From positions 137,721,148 through 137,785,147 of the forward strand of contig CM077665.1 of the NCBI GenBank assembly GCA_039707655.1: a stretch of 64,000 nucleotides of DNA, written 5' to 3'. The notes under the pieces are model-generated. The model saw only the letters and a list, made by a program, of their open reading frames with translations. It was not told the origin of the DNA and searched no databases. The position numbers were made by a program, and so were the translations under genes. Of this stretch, positions 1 to 11,309 are shown in pieces. Positions within the stretch are counted from its first letter, which is position 1; each line of letters begins with the position of its first letter. This stretch comes from Elymus sibiricus (Eukaryota; Streptophyta; Magnoliopsida; Poales; Poaceae).

Positions 1-29
<29 letters not shown>
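1..29. repeat. (AG)n microsatellite
   Basis: Fourteen AG dinucleotides open the window and may continue upstream of it. This is simple-sequence DNA with no other signal. Confidence 0.95.
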
Positions 30-32
<3 letters not shown>

Positions 33-900
33 AACACATAGCTACTTGTACATACACTACTTCAGGATGCTTCTAACGCGACACTGCAATTAGAGACACT
101 TCGACGAAACTGTGTGCGATGCATGAATCGCAAACGTTATAGTTCAACCTCCGTCGCTAATGGCACAAACTGTGTGCGAAGGAGGATCCATCAAATACGA
201 TTCAGAAAGTCGTTGCGTGTGCGATCTACGACAGACAGTTTGTTCTTATGGACCGTTTGTGATTAGATAAGATAACAGAAACGTTTACACAGATCCAGAT
301 GTGTGCGATAGTGGGCACACAGTTCATCACTACAAACTGTGTGCGATAATATAGCAGAACACAAACGATTCAGTATAACAAGATGTGTGCGAAGTACGGC
401 ATACAGTTCACTCGGATAAACTGTGTGCGCTGATACAGCAGAACACAAACGATTCGGCATAACAAGATGTGTGCGATATACAACAAACAGGTGAGTAATG
501 AGAATCGTGTGCGAACACCAGATATAACACAGACGATTGGTACGTATAACCTGTGTGTGTTGTGGGGAAACGTTTGCTGGTATACAACTGTCAGCGATTG
601 ATGAAATCATCACCGACGGGTTTTGTAGTTTTGTCCGTGTGTACTGTGATTTGCTCTGTCTGCACAACATCTATGCTGCCTACACAAACAGTTGCACAAA
701 TGAATATGTGTGTGATGCCCAGCAAACAGGTCAGTAATCTAAATTGTGTGGAAAGACAGAAAATAACACAGTCAGATAATAACACAGACGATTCGTGGTA
801 ATAAGCACCTGATTCAGAAAGTGATAGCACAAATTATCGTTCGCACTCCCACATAATCGACTAAAGAACATAATAGCGACATTACATATCACCAAGGTTC
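30..900. repeat. Subterminal-type repeat cluster (GTGTGCGAT motif) of a DNA transposon
   Basis: At least nine copies of a [AC]TGTGTGCGA-type motif lie in the first 520 bases (near 112, 170, 217, 299, 340, 384, 423, 467 and 508), mixed with ACAAACGATT and ACACAGACGATT blocks. Two adjacent units of about 82 bp starting near 336 and 418 are near-identical direct repeats. A second pair (near 487 and 719) shares an AAACAGGT[GC]AGTAAT block followed by ACACAGACGATT. Dense short repeats like these are usual in the subterminal regions of large plant CACTA elements, but no CACTA-type terminus is visible, so the superfamily is not settled. The short ORFs across the region follow the repeats and are not taken as genes. 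Confidence 0.55.
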
Positions 901-923
901 AGAAAACAGCAAAATGGAAACAG

Positions 924-1325
924 CTACTCGTCGTCGTTATTGCGGGGCTGGCCTGTTGGTTCGCCTGAGTAGAAATATCTTCTGCACTCATGCAACATCC
1001 TCTCTATGGAAGTAGGATCCGCTTTCGGGTTGGCATTGACCATGTTCTTGAACGCTTCATAGGCCTGGACTTTCCTCTGCTCATACCGCATCACGGTAGC
1101 TCCGGTATCATGGAAAATCCCGTCCACGGCGAACTGCATGCGTAAGGCCCTCTTAAGACGGAGATATTCAAAGCGGTCGTAAACAACATAGTCAAGAGTT
1201 GCGCGTTGTGCTAGAGCGGTAGGAGAGTACAGTAAGGAGGCTGCTGCCCTTACCGAGGCTAAATCCACGCGAGGCGGCAAGGCAACGGTGGACTGGTTAC
1301 ACACCGCAGAATGGGGTGAACGCAC
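924..1325 (-). pseudogene. Small intronless coding fragment, probable captured or retro-copied gene with a lost start
   Basis: An open frame of 133 codons on the minus strand. Residues from about 22 onward look like a real protein: a short Ala/Leu/Ser-rich start of mitochondrial-presequence type (LASVRAAASLLYSP), then a charged helical body (DRFEYLRLKRALRMQF, RYEQRKVQAYEAFKNM) and a C-terminus with YFYSGEP. I do not recognise the family. The codon just before ASVRAAASLL is TTA, one base from ATG. This suggests the native start was lost and that the upstream in-frame ATG is accidental. The frame has no introns and sits between transposon-like repeats, which fits a captured fragment. The adjacent 35 bp direct repeat (1299-1333) overlaps its 5' end. 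Confidence 0.45.
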
Positions 1326-1333
1326 ACGAAATT
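1299..1333. repeat. 35-bp direct repeat, left copy
   Basis: This segment matches 4092-4126 at 33 of 35 positions (core ACACCGCAGAATGGGGTGAA). The two copies bracket the 2.76 kb Copia-derived block exactly. That is too long for a retrotransposon target-site duplication and looks like filler duplication from double-strand-break repair. Confidence 0.8.
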
Positions 1334-2757
1334 GGCTGCCCCCATGGGGGGACGCACCACCATTCCATCCACCTTATCTTCTCTCCAAAAATAGGGAATA
1401 CCTTCTAGAAGGAAACCTCACCAAAACCAGCCCAAAAAGTGCTTTTCACTATTCACGAAGACATTTTTCTGCGTCCGATAAATCCCAAATTATTTATGTG
1501 TGCCTAGAACAATTCCAGTACCCACTAAAACAATTTTGAACGCATTCCGAAACAATTTCAGAACAATGTTTTTCTTCAGCGAAAAGCTACTACAGCGGTT
1601 CCGGCTGCTCCGGAACATTTCCGGTTTTTATCCTTGAAAATTCCCAGAAGATTCCAGAATACAACTGGCACCCTCCAAGAATTACCAGGCATGTTCCGAA
1701 ACCATTTTGACTTAATGGTATACCCCGAAACAACTTTTCGGTTTTACTGAAACTATTCCGGTGTTCTCTCTCCGGAACTTTTTCGTTGACTCCGAAACTT
1801 TTTCGGTGAATTTCTCTCAGACTCCCTGTCTAGTATTCAGTAGATAGATGACCCTTAAGAGTTTGACCCTATAGGTTCGGTGAACTATAGACATGACCCG
1901 GAACACCTTCCGATCAATGATCAACATCGGAGTCGTGGACACCCATATTGACCCCTATACCCACACGAATAAATATTCGAATGAACCTCCAGTTGTTGTG
2001 TGCTATTTCTTTTACTTCGCGATATGTTACAAAACCCGAGGTGAGATTTATCGGGATCCCCGTGGATCAAGACTTGTCCACAATGCCAGTTACCTTGTTG
2101 CCGGTTTTGTTCTCTTTTCTCGTTTTCGCGTTCCGGCATCCCCGTGATCAAATCACACTGTGTCTGGCCAGACAATGATGGATACCATAACACCGAGAGG
2201 GCCTGAGAATATCTCTCCATCATTGGAGGAGCAAATCCCAATCTTGAGCTACCAAGTTACTTGTCATACTTTTTCGTGAACCCGTAAGCCGCCGTAATAG
2301 CCACCCTGCTACAGATGACGTTTAACAAACCCCAAAGTTCACGAAGCAAGTACGAAGGAACTCGATACTCTCATGGTCTAAGGAATTATGCAAACTTTAA
2401 CTTTCTCTGTGTTATTAACCATTAACTTGTGACGAATGTATCTCATAGCATAACATCAATTCGGGTCGATTCAACACAAATGTTCTTCTAACATTGTGCC
2501 CTCAAAATTGCCGGCATAGCCATGCCCATGACTAGGAAAACAGGATCATCATGCAATACTTGAGCTAGTCTTAGAGGCCTGACTAGGAATACTTTTTATC
2601 GTTTATTATTCCACACGTGCATATGAGTTTTCCTCCGAGCCTCGTGGTTATTGTAGACTCGAGAACCATAGGAGTTATAGCATGGAATATAAACTTAATT
2701 AGGAACATGGGGATAAATAATAACATTTATTATTGCCTCTAGGGCATATCTCCTACA
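1334..2757 (-). mobile_element. Copia LTR (Angela-related), truncated, minus strand
   Basis: Read on the minus strand, an LTR starts at 2757 with TGTAGGAGATATGCCC then TAGAGGCAATAATAAA, which is the start of Angela-type Copia LTRs. It is followed toward lower coordinates by LTR sequence with many TTCCGGAA/CCGAAAC blocks (1560-1830). The LTR is cut at 1333-1334, where the 35 bp direct repeat begins, so about 1.42 kb remains. The short ORFs here are by-products of the LTR sequence. Confidence 0.75.
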
Positions 2758-2775
2758 GACTCCCACTTGCACTAG
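2758..2775 (-). other. Polypurine tract of the minus-strand Copia element
   Basis: The minus strand reads GCAAGTGGGAGTC immediately before the LTR start at 2757. This is the usual position and sequence type of the plus-strand primer for Copia reverse transcription. It fixes the 1334-2757 LTR as a 3' LTR. Confidence 0.7.
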
Positions 2776-4091
2776 AGTCAATAATCTAGTCAATGCTAAT
2801 GCACTTTACACCTATGGCATACTGGTGTAAAATATGCTTCGCTTGTGGTATAGCCTGATTTCCAACGGATCTGACAACTTCAGATCCGTGTGTATCTTTG
2901 CATATCCTCGCGTTTTCACGCTTTCACAAAATTCATATTTTGTGTGGACTTGGCTTTGTATATATGTGAATCACTGGTCGAACCTTGATTCCTCAGACTG
3001 AGCTATGGAGCAACTATCTACAATAGTGTCCCATTGACCAAAGCCATCTTGGAACCATACTAAGTTCATGAATGAACTATATGATTCAACATCTTCTTTG
3101 TTGCTTCCAAAACATCAACATGCTTAGCCTTTGTTATAGAGTTCACCACAGTAACCTGTTTAGAAGAATTCCAACTTACTGTGCCACCGTATTGTGTATT
3201 ACACAAAACCTTAACTTAAAACGAAAATCACATGGAGCATTGATGAAGACTGTATCGATGTAATTTCTTACAACGAGCACTTCATAATCTCTGCTTGCGA
3301 GAAAACATGTCATCAGTGCTACTTTAGTACTCAATGACATATTTCACTGTTGTCCTATGATCAGTACTTTGATCACTTTGGAATCTATACTCGCAACAGT
3401 TTGGGATTATCGGACATATCTGGTTGTTTTACATACCATGGAATACATGATTAATCCAAACACAAGAGTGTGTGGAATCTCCATCATGTATTTTGCTCAT
3501 CAGTGTTTTGGGACACCTAGTCTTACAAAACTCTTTCCATGTGACTTCGGCAAGAATCACTCCTTGGCGGTTTTAGTGCTAAATTGTTTTAGCATCTTGT
3601 CAATATGTATTTTTGCTTAGCCCCATTAGGCAAATCTATCTCCATAGATCATTATGCCTAATAGCAAGGCTATTTAGCCCAAGCACTTCATCGAAAAACT
3701 ATTTTCAAATGAAGTCCTAATTCGTGTGAAGAAATTTATTTCCAATTAACAATGTGTCAAGCACACAAGGTTTTTAGAAATATTATTATGCTCCCACTTA
3801 CTTTCTTGAAACCACAAGCATCTTCATTATCCATTGAGGAAATCAAACTCTTTTGATCATTTCATCAAAACAAAGATTCCAATTCCATTTTGCTCTCTTC
3901 TGTCCATTGCTGGAACTCTGAAGTTTGCATACTCACTAGCATCCTTTGGATCGACAAAATACTTTGGACTGTATCACATACAAATCCTAGTTTGTATTCC
4001 CATTTCATGTAAATTCTTTTGCCATCCATGTTTCATATCTCATGATTGAAATATGTATTAATTGCTAGTTTAACCCGAACCGCCAATCAGA
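2776..4091 (-). pseudogene. Degraded Copia pol (RT and RNase H), minus strand
   Basis: The 3' internal part of the Copia element read on the minus strand. Around 3880-3848 the frame reads WNLCFDEMIK, preceded by VCKLQ. This matches the plant Copia RT block usually seen as VCKL...SWN.RFDE.IK. At about 3185-3060 it reads GGTVSWNSSKQVTVVNS and then EATKKML, corresponding to the Copia RNase H block (GGAVSW.SSKQ..VA.STTEAE). Stops and frameshifts are frequent, so nothing can be translated. The sequence stops at the right-hand 35 bp repeat. Integrase, gag and the 5' LTR are absent. It is a dead fragment of an Angela-like element, older than the + strand copy at 13069. Confidence 0.7.
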
Positions 4092-4126
4092 ACACACCGC
4101 AGAATGGGGTGAATGCACACGACATT
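4092..4126. repeat. 35-bp direct repeat, right copy
   Basis: Partner of 1299-1333, with two mismatches in 35. It marks the right edge of the Copia-derived block. Confidence 0.8.
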
Positions 4127-4149
4127 CACAAAGTAACTGTTTGCCCAAA

Positions 4150-6705
4150 CAAATCTCAAAGTTTCAAGGGAAACCCATATTTCCTTGGTCGTTTATCCAT
4201 TATTATTTTTCTACTATCAACATACCCACTGCAATTCAACGTGTATAAAATTCACATTCTTTCAGGCTCGTTTACCATATTTAGTCTTTTTTGTGTACTT
4301 TTCTAGGCATTTACTGCTTATAATTCAAGTTTGAATGTTTTATAGATGAAAAAGGTGTTCGAAACATGTTATCTCGTGTGGTGTCCAGGCATGACCTCAA
4401 TATGATTCGGTAGAAAATTGCGGAGGTATGGATAATGTTGCGATAGACTCTTCATAAACCGGACCATCACCTATGGAGTTTCATGGTTCGGGGAGCGAAA
4501 TCACCATGTTTTCAAGGGGAACCCATATTTCCTTGGTCCTTTCAACTAGATTTATATTATACGATCAACATACCCACTAGAATGCACCATGTCCAGATTT
4601 CACAATTTCCACGCTCATTTATTGTATTTGGTCCCTTTTGTGTACTCTCTAGGTCATTTGTGTTTATAATTCAGGTTAGAACGTTGTGTACATGAAAAGG
4701 CATTCAAAAAGGACTCGAAAATTCGTAATTGTGTCGTTGTGTACATGGATAAGTTTTCATGTATTTTATAGGAAACTAATACAATTTTAGAGGATATGTG
4801 TGGGGAGAGGCAACCAGAGATGTGTCGTTTAATTTATTTGTTTTGGAACTATAGAAAAAATGGAAAACATGCCTGAAGCACATGTTATCTCGTGTGGTTC
4901 CCGGGCATGACCTCAATATGATTCGGTACAAATTTGAGGAGGTATGGATAATGTCGTGATAGACACTCTTCATAAACCGGACCATCACCTATGGAGTTTC
5001 ATGGTTCGGGGAGCGAAAATTGCCATGTTTTCAAGGGGAACCCATACTTTTTCCTTGGTCCTTTCAACTAGATTTATTTTATACGATCAACATACGCACT
5101 AGAATGCACCATGTCCAAATTTCACAATTTTCAGGCCCGTTTATCGTATTTGGTCCCATTTTATGTACTTTGTCGCTCATGTGTGCTTATAATTCAGGTT
5201 AGAACGTTCTGTACATGAAAATGCATTCAAAAAGAACTCGAAAATTCGTAATTGTGTCATTGAATAAGTTTTCATTTATTTTATAGGAAACTAATACAAT
5301 TTTAAAGGATATGTGTGGGAAGAGGCAACCAGAGATATGTCATTTATTTATTTTGTAACTCTAGAAAAATGGAAGACATGCCTGAAGAACATGTTATCTC
5401 GTGTGGTGCCCGGGTATAATGACCTCAATATGATTCGGTAAAAAATTGAGGAGGTATGGATAATGTCGTGATAGACACTCTTCAGCCGGAACATCACCTA
5501 TGGAGTTTCATGATTCGGGAGCGAAAATCGCCATGTTTTCAAGGGGAACCCATATTTTTCCTTGGTCCTTTGAACTAGATTTATTTTACACGATCAACAT
5601 GCCCACTAGAATGCAGCATGTCCAAATTTCACAATGTTCATGCTCGTTTATCATATTTGGTCCCTTTTGTGTACTTTCTAGGTCCTTTGTGCTTATAATT
5701 CAGGTTAGAACGTTTTGCACATGAAAAGGCGTTCAAAAAGGACTAAAAAATTCGTAATTATGTTGTTGAATAAGTTATCATGTATTTAATAGGAAATTAA
5801 TACAGTTTTAAAGGATATATATGTGTGGGAAGAGACAACCATAGATGTGTCGTTTATTTATTTTGTAACTCTAGAAAAATGGAAAACATGCTTGAAGAAC
5901 ATGTTATCTCCTGTGGTGCCCGGGCATGACCTCAATATGATTCGGTAAAATTTTGAGGAGGTATGGATAATGTCGTGATAGACACTCTTCATAAACCGGA
6001 CCATCACCTATGGAGTTTCATGGTCCGGGAGCAAAAATCGCCATGTTTTCAAGGGGAACCCATATTTTTCCTTGGTCCTTTCAACTATATTTATTTTATA
6101 CGATCAACATGCCCACTAGAATGCACCATGTCCAAATTTCACAATATTCATGCTCGTTCATCATATTTGGTCCCTTTTGTGTACTTTCTAGGTCATTTGT
6201 GCTTATAATTCAGGTTAGAACGTTCCGTACATGAAAATGCATTCAAAAAGGACTCGAAAATTCGTAATTGTGTCGTTGGATAAGTTTTCATGTATTTTGT
6301 ACGAAACTAATACAATATTAAAGGATATGTGTGGGAAGAGGCAACCAGAGATGTGTCGTTTATTTATTTTGCATCTCTAAAAAAATGGAAAACATGCTTG
6401 AAGAACATGTTATCTCGTGTTGTGCCCGGGCATGACCACAATATGATTCGGTAAAAATTTGAGGAGGTATGGATAATGTCGTGATAGACACTCTTCATAA
6501 ACCGGATCATCACCTATGGAGTTTCATGGTTCCGGGAGCGAAAATCGCCATGTTTTCAAGGGGAACCCATATTTTCTTGGTCCTTTCAACTTGATTTATT
6601 TTCTACGATCAACATACCCACTAGAATGCACCATGTCCAAATTTCACAATTTTCAGGCTCGTTTATCATATTTAGTCATTTTTTTGTGTATTTTCTAGGC
6701 TATTT
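4150..6705. repeat. Tandem array, about 510-bp unit, five-plus copies
   Basis: The anchor CTATGGAGTTTCATG recurs at 4471, 4989, 5498, 6008 and 6514 (periods 518, 509, 510, 506). A shortened unit at 4150-4470 lacks about 200 bp of the middle. Every unit carries the block CAAGGGGAACCCATA, then TTTCACAAT and TGTGTACTTT. The 60-86 aa ORFs that recur once per unit are the same frame repeated with different lengths and stops; they are not evidence of coding. The array sits directly upstream of the B3-like gene. Confidence 0.9.
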
Positions 6706-7044
6706 ATGTTTTTAATAAATCTTTAATGGCAAACGTTTTCTTATAACAAACCGTTTGCAAAGCGTCCGATGGCACGAGAGAGAGAAAAGACTTGAATTTT
6801 TTCCAACGCGGGATCACCAATTTTCTCTTTTATCGCACACGGGTATTTGATGCGCTTCGTCTGCGTTGCGTGTTCCCCCCGTAAGATTTGACTGCAGCCC
6901 CACTGCCCCCCTTCTCCCCCCGCTCTAACTGCAGCCCAAACCGCTGCCGCCGCCGCACCCAAATCTACGTTCTGCACCAGTCTCGCTCGTCGATCTAGTG
7001 AGGTAACCTCTGATCTCTATCTCTGCCCCGGCCCGATAGCTCAG
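6706..7044. other. Upstream region of the B3-like gene, no gene seen
   Basis: This holds paired GCAAACG / ACCGTTTGC motifs at 6729-6760, of the same type as the subterminal repeats, a GAGAGAGAG run at 6776, and then GC-rich sequence with two CTGCAGCCC blocks. It could be promoter and 5' UTR for the gene that follows. No TATA box is convincing. Confidence 0.35.
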
Positions 7045-8810
7045 ATGGAGCATGCGAACCACCCTCACGCCTCCACATCCCCACCCCTATCGCCGAGCAT
7101 CCCCGCGTAAGCCCAACCGCATATCACGTGGAGGTCGAGGAGCTGGTCATGGCGGTCGATGACACGGTGAACGCTATGCGTGCCGACCCGGAGGAACACC
7201 TCGTCGTCGACGCCGCCAACGTGGTGTGGGCTCTGGCCTTGATGAAATCCCCAAGAAACTACCCCCCCGGGACCTACCAAGTATGAACTGTCCAGTTCAT
7301 TTTTATGAATACCAGTATAGCAATGTTTAACCGTGTCAATTTCAGTTTCAACAGTACACGTTTAGATTGCCATGTTAGGTTTCCGTTGTTCATTTCAGTT
7401 ATGCGTAGTGTGTTGTTCAAGTATGAATTGTCCAGTTCAATTTTACCAATACCAATTACAAACTTACAATGCCTATGCTAGGTTGCTATTAAGCCTGTTG
7501 TAGTGAACAGTTATATCCATTATTTAAGCTGTCCATTTGGTACCGTGCTACTCTTCGCAAAGAAGATATCACTAGAGATGATGTCCTTCAATTACCATTA
7601 TATATTTTTGGTGCATGTTAACCCTATTGTAGTTGGCATGCCTTTCCTTGTACCTACGCAGTTCCATAAGGCACGACGATGTTGTTTACCGTCGAGGTTA
7701 GTCACATCCCAATATCTTATAGTACTTTACATCATTTGTTCAGTTGCAGTTTAGCTTCCAACATTTACTTGTTGCTTGTAGGTACATATGTTAGCGGTAC
7801 TGATCCACGCTGCGACCAGCAGGAACACCTAGCCACCGACTTTGTGCGGGCTCTGGCCGAGTTGAAGTACCCCAGCAACAACCCCTCGGGATTTACCAAG
7901 TATGAACTGGCTCGTGATGTTTAAATGTGTCAATTTCTGTTTCACTGGTACAAGTTTTAATGACTATGTAAGGTTGTCTGAACTCTGAAGTTAACACATC
8001 CAGTTTAATTTCACCAATACCTGTCCCTTTGTTACCGCGCTACTCCTCACAATGAAAATATCACCGGAGATATTTTCGTTTAGTTAACATTTGCTATTTT
8101 TGGTGGATGTTTACCCTGTTGTATTTAACATGCCTTTCTATGTGCTTATGTAGGGCTACGATGCGCGATGCTGTTGCTTACCATCGAGGTTAGTCACCTC
8201 CCATTTTCTTATAATATTTTACATCATCTGTGCAATTGCAGCTTGTGTTCTAACATTGATTTGTTGCTTGTAGGTACATATATCAGCGGTACTGATTCAC
8301 GCTTCGACCCCCTTTGCATATGGGGTAATGAGATAACCATGAACAAGCATCAAGTGAGGAAACTAAGAAAAATTGTTAGGCAGAAGAGACATCTGATTGG
8401 AATTAAACTCTTTATTTATACTTTATCCAAGACATCAGTGAGCTTTAGGATGGTAAGTAATCTGTTGCCTTCTTTTCCAGCCCAGAACAAGTTACTCTAT
8501 TAGACATGAATACTTGAAAGTTGTCTCTTTTCAGTGGTTTCCAAGGGAATTTACTCAAGATTACCTAGCAAACTACCTGACCGATGTGGAGGCAACGAAG
8601 GTTATAGTATATAATTCATGCTACCATGGTAACGGTCTAGAAGTCTTCCTGAAGGCGGTGAAGGATGGACGGGCGATCATCACAAGGGGTTGGACAAAAG
8701 TTGTGCGCACCTTTGGCATGGAGGAGGGCACATTATGGGTATTCCGCTTCTTCAACACCAACGACAATCAAAAGCATTTACAATTCTCTCTTCACCTTTA
8801 CCGCCTCTAG
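7045..8810 (+). CDS. B3-like domain gene with duplicated internal exons (transposon-associated, probably degenerate)
   Basis: The clearest part is a C-terminal pair of exons. The last intron is 8453-8534 (GTAAGT...TTTTCAG, phase 0). Exon 8273-8452 encodes NEITMNKHQVRKLRKIV and further basic residues. Exon 8535-8810 encodes WFPREFTQDYLANYL, then VFLKAVKDGRAIITRGW and GTLWVFRFF. The order of hydrophobic strands, GRAIITRGW and the closing WVFRF resemble a B3 DNA-binding domain of plant transcription factors. Upstream, homologous exon modules appear at 7139-7279 (EEHLVVDAANVVWALALM) and 7781-7900 (QEHLATDFVRALAELK), each followed by the same TACCAAGTATGAACT donor-side sequence. The first ATG (7045) starts a short frame that stops after about 21 codons, while the good frame from 7054 onward has no ATG. 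A frameshift near 7110 or a different 5' exon is therefore likely. Expression is unknown. Confidence 0.55.
7531..8310 (+). repeat. 492-bp intragenic tandem duplication
   Basis: Sequence at about 7531-7820 (GTCCATTTGGTACCGTGCTA ... TTGCTTGTAGGTACATAT) recurs at about 8022-8310, offset 491-492 bp. It includes the intron end and the start of the next exon (TAGGTACATAT, then AGCGGTACTGATNCACGC). A second, more diverged repetition links 7186-7360 with 7817-7980 (offset about 620-630). Together these show that the same exon-intron module was copied at least twice in this gene. Confidence 0.75.
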
Positions 8811-8984
8811 TACTATATATTGTGGTTCATCATATTTAATCTTCTACCGAACTATGTAACCATGGAACATGTACTGAGCTTTCGATTTATGCATTGGCTG
8901 TTGAACCATTGTAATCAAGGTATGTCTTGATGGATGTGAAATCCACATTTCATAATTAAAAATTTGAAATTTCCAAATCTAATA

Positions 8985-9561
8985 ATAAATTAACGAAAAT
9001 AAGCTATTAGGTACTAAATTACAGCGCACACAGCTAGAACGATTAAACCGTGTGCGATGGTGTCATATGTCACACACGATTGTTTGAATAATAGTGTGTG
9101 TGATTATCAGCTTTACAACACACGGTCACATATTTTGCGCATGTGGGATGCACGCACTGTCACACACGCGTTTGCACACCGTAACTGTGTGTGCTTGCCA
9201 TTAATAGCACAAACGGTTACGAACCTGCGTGCGTGTGTAATGTAGGACGATCAAGAGACGGTTGACATACGTTTCGCATGTGCAATCCGAAAAAGTATCG
9301 CACACGAATATATCTGTGCCATCGTCTCGGATGTGTGCTTGACCACAAACGTAGCATCAAAGTGTGGCGCGTGGGATAGGCTACAACTTCGCACACGTTT
9401 ACGTTAGGCAAATCGTCAGCAGGCGCTCGCACCATCGCAGACGATGTTTCTGTGTCGTGTGGGATGGACACCCCCCCTATCGCCCACACATGCAAGGCGA
9501 CGGTTTTGTACTACGTCGCGGAAAGGTGCTAAAAACCGTTTGTATAGCACCTAACGGTACC
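8985..9561. repeat. Second subterminal-type repeat cluster
   Basis: GCGCACACAG, CCGTGTGCGATGG, TATCGCACACG, TTCGCACACG and several CACACACG/CACACGGT motifs, in both orientations, follow the B3-like gene. The motif family is the same as at 30-900. The region ends near 9561, where gypsy LTR sequence begins. It may be the far end of the transposon that starts near base 30, or an internal repeat field of a larger element. Confidence 0.5.
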
Positions 9562-10113
9562 AGTGATACCCTCAGCCCCGAGGGTGAACGACTCCCTCCT
9601 CATCATGGAGACCTCCGGGATGATGTAGATGGCCTCCGGTGATGATTTCCCCCTCCGGCAAGGTGCCGAGAAAGGGCTACGGAAGAGAGTTCCTTGGTAC
9701 AGAGGCTTGCGGCGGTTGAGCGGAAGTTCTAGGTTTCGTTCTAGAGTTTTCTGTATTTATAACATTTTTTGGCGTTGGTTTCACGCCACAGGGGTGCCCG
9801 AGGGGCCCACGATCTAGGCCCTAGGGGGGACAGCGCACTACCCTAGCTCGTCACCAATCTAGACTTCTGCTGGTCCTTCCTAGAAGCTTTCGGGATCTCT
9901 TTTTTCCCAAACAAATCACCAAAAAGTTTCATCTCATTCTGAATTTTTTTATTTCTGCACAAAAATAACACGATGGTAGTTTTGTTGGAAACAACGCCAG
10001 TCCAGGTTAATTTCTTCAAATCGTATAAAAGTGCATCAAAACCATGTGCAACTTGGGTAAATATGGCACGAATAATTCATAAATTATCGATACATTGGAG
10101 ACGTATCCCCCAC
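9562..10113 (-). mobile_element. Gypsy LTR fragment (TGATACG family), minus strand
   Basis: On the minus strand this begins near 10113 with GATACGTCTCCAATGTATCG and follows the LTR at 41847-42400 segment by segment: ATAAATA promoter-like sequence (CAAAAAATGTTATAAATACAG), CACCGGAGGCCAT, and CCTCGGGGCTGAGGGTA. It stops where the subterminal repeats start (9561). Only the first 550 bp of a roughly 1.7 kb LTR remain. The first bases of the LTR are altered (GGGGGATACG instead of TGATACG). Confidence 0.75.
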
Positions 10114-11309
10114 TGAGCTCGTGGGCCCTCCAACAGGTCTCCGGGGCCCATCTTCCCCTATATTATGCTATTTGCCCTAGAAAAAATCACGAGAACACTT
10201 TCGGGACGAAGCACCGCCTTCTCAAGGCGGAACCTAGGCAGGAGCACTTTTGCTCTCCGGCGGAGCGATTCTACCGGGGAATATTCCCTCCGGGTGGGGG
10301 AAATCAAAGCCATCGTCATCACCGGCGCTTCCTCCATCATGGGTGGAGTAATCTTCATCAATATCTTCACCAACACCATCTCATCTCAAACCCTAGATCA
10401 TATCTTGTATTCAATCTTTGTCTCAAAACCTCATATTGGTACCTCTAGGTTGCTAGTAGTGCTGATTACATCTTGTAGTTGATGTTAGTTGGTTTATTTG
10501 CTGGAAGATTATATGTTCAAACCCTTAAGCATATTCAATACACCTTTGATCTTGAAGATGGATATGATTTTTTACTAGTTACTTTCATTCTTGAGGACAT
10601 GGGAGAGGTCTTTTTATAAGTAACCATGTGATGTAGGTATTAATTCGATATTTTGATGATATGTATGTTGCTATTCCTTTAGTGGTGTCATGTGAGTGTC
10701 GACTACATGACACTTCACCATATTTGGGCCTAAGGGACAGAATTGGGGAGTAATAATTAGATGATGGTTTGTGAGAGTGATAGAAGTTTAAACCTAGTTT
10801 ATGCGTTATTCCCTAAGAAGCTGATTTGGATCCATATGTTTCATGTATGGTTAGATTTATCTTAATTCTTATTTCGTAGTTGCAGATGCTTGGGAGAGGG
10901 GTTAATCATAAGAGGGTTGTTTCTTCAAGTAAGAACAACACCCTATCACCGGTCCACCCACATATCAAATTATCAAAGTACCGAACACGAATCAACTAAA
11001 CATGATGAAACGTGACTAGACAAAATTCCCATGTGTCCTCGAGAATGTTTTACTTGCTATAAGAGAACTTTCTAGCTTGTCCTTTGCTATAGAAAGGATA
11101 GGTCCACCTTGATGCACCTTTGTTACTATAGTTATTTGTTAGTTGTTACGAATTGCCTTGCTACAAAACTATTTGTTACCGCTACTTTCAGTGCCTGCAG
11201 AGAATACCTTGCTGAATATCACTTGTCATTTCCTTCTGCTCCTCGTTGGGTTCGACACTCTTCCTTATCGAATGGACTATGATTGACCTCCTATACTTGT
11301 GGGTCATTA
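10114..11309 (+). mobile_element. Gypsy LTR remnant, plus strand
   Basis: The order of sequence here is typical of a long Triticeae gypsy LTR: a leader with TCTCAAACCCTAGATCAT, AT-rich body, and a 3' end GGGTTCGACACTCTTCCTTATCG ... TTGTGGGTCATTATCA. The 5' end of the LTR is missing. The 60-117 aa ORFs inside (for example 10095-10482) have no protein-like features and lie in the LTR. The family is probably one of the WHAM/Sabrina-like group, from memory only. Confidence 0.6.

Noticed and set aside
30..520. Regular short repeats considered as a CRISPR array
   Set aside because: Motif spacing is irregular, copies vary, there is no constant repeat/spacer structure, and the sequence is plant nuclear DNA.
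4046..6698. Recurring 60-86 aa ORFs (MEFHGSG..., MFSRGTHIFPWSF...)
   Set aside because: They are the same non-coding tandem unit read in different copies, with inconsistent stops.
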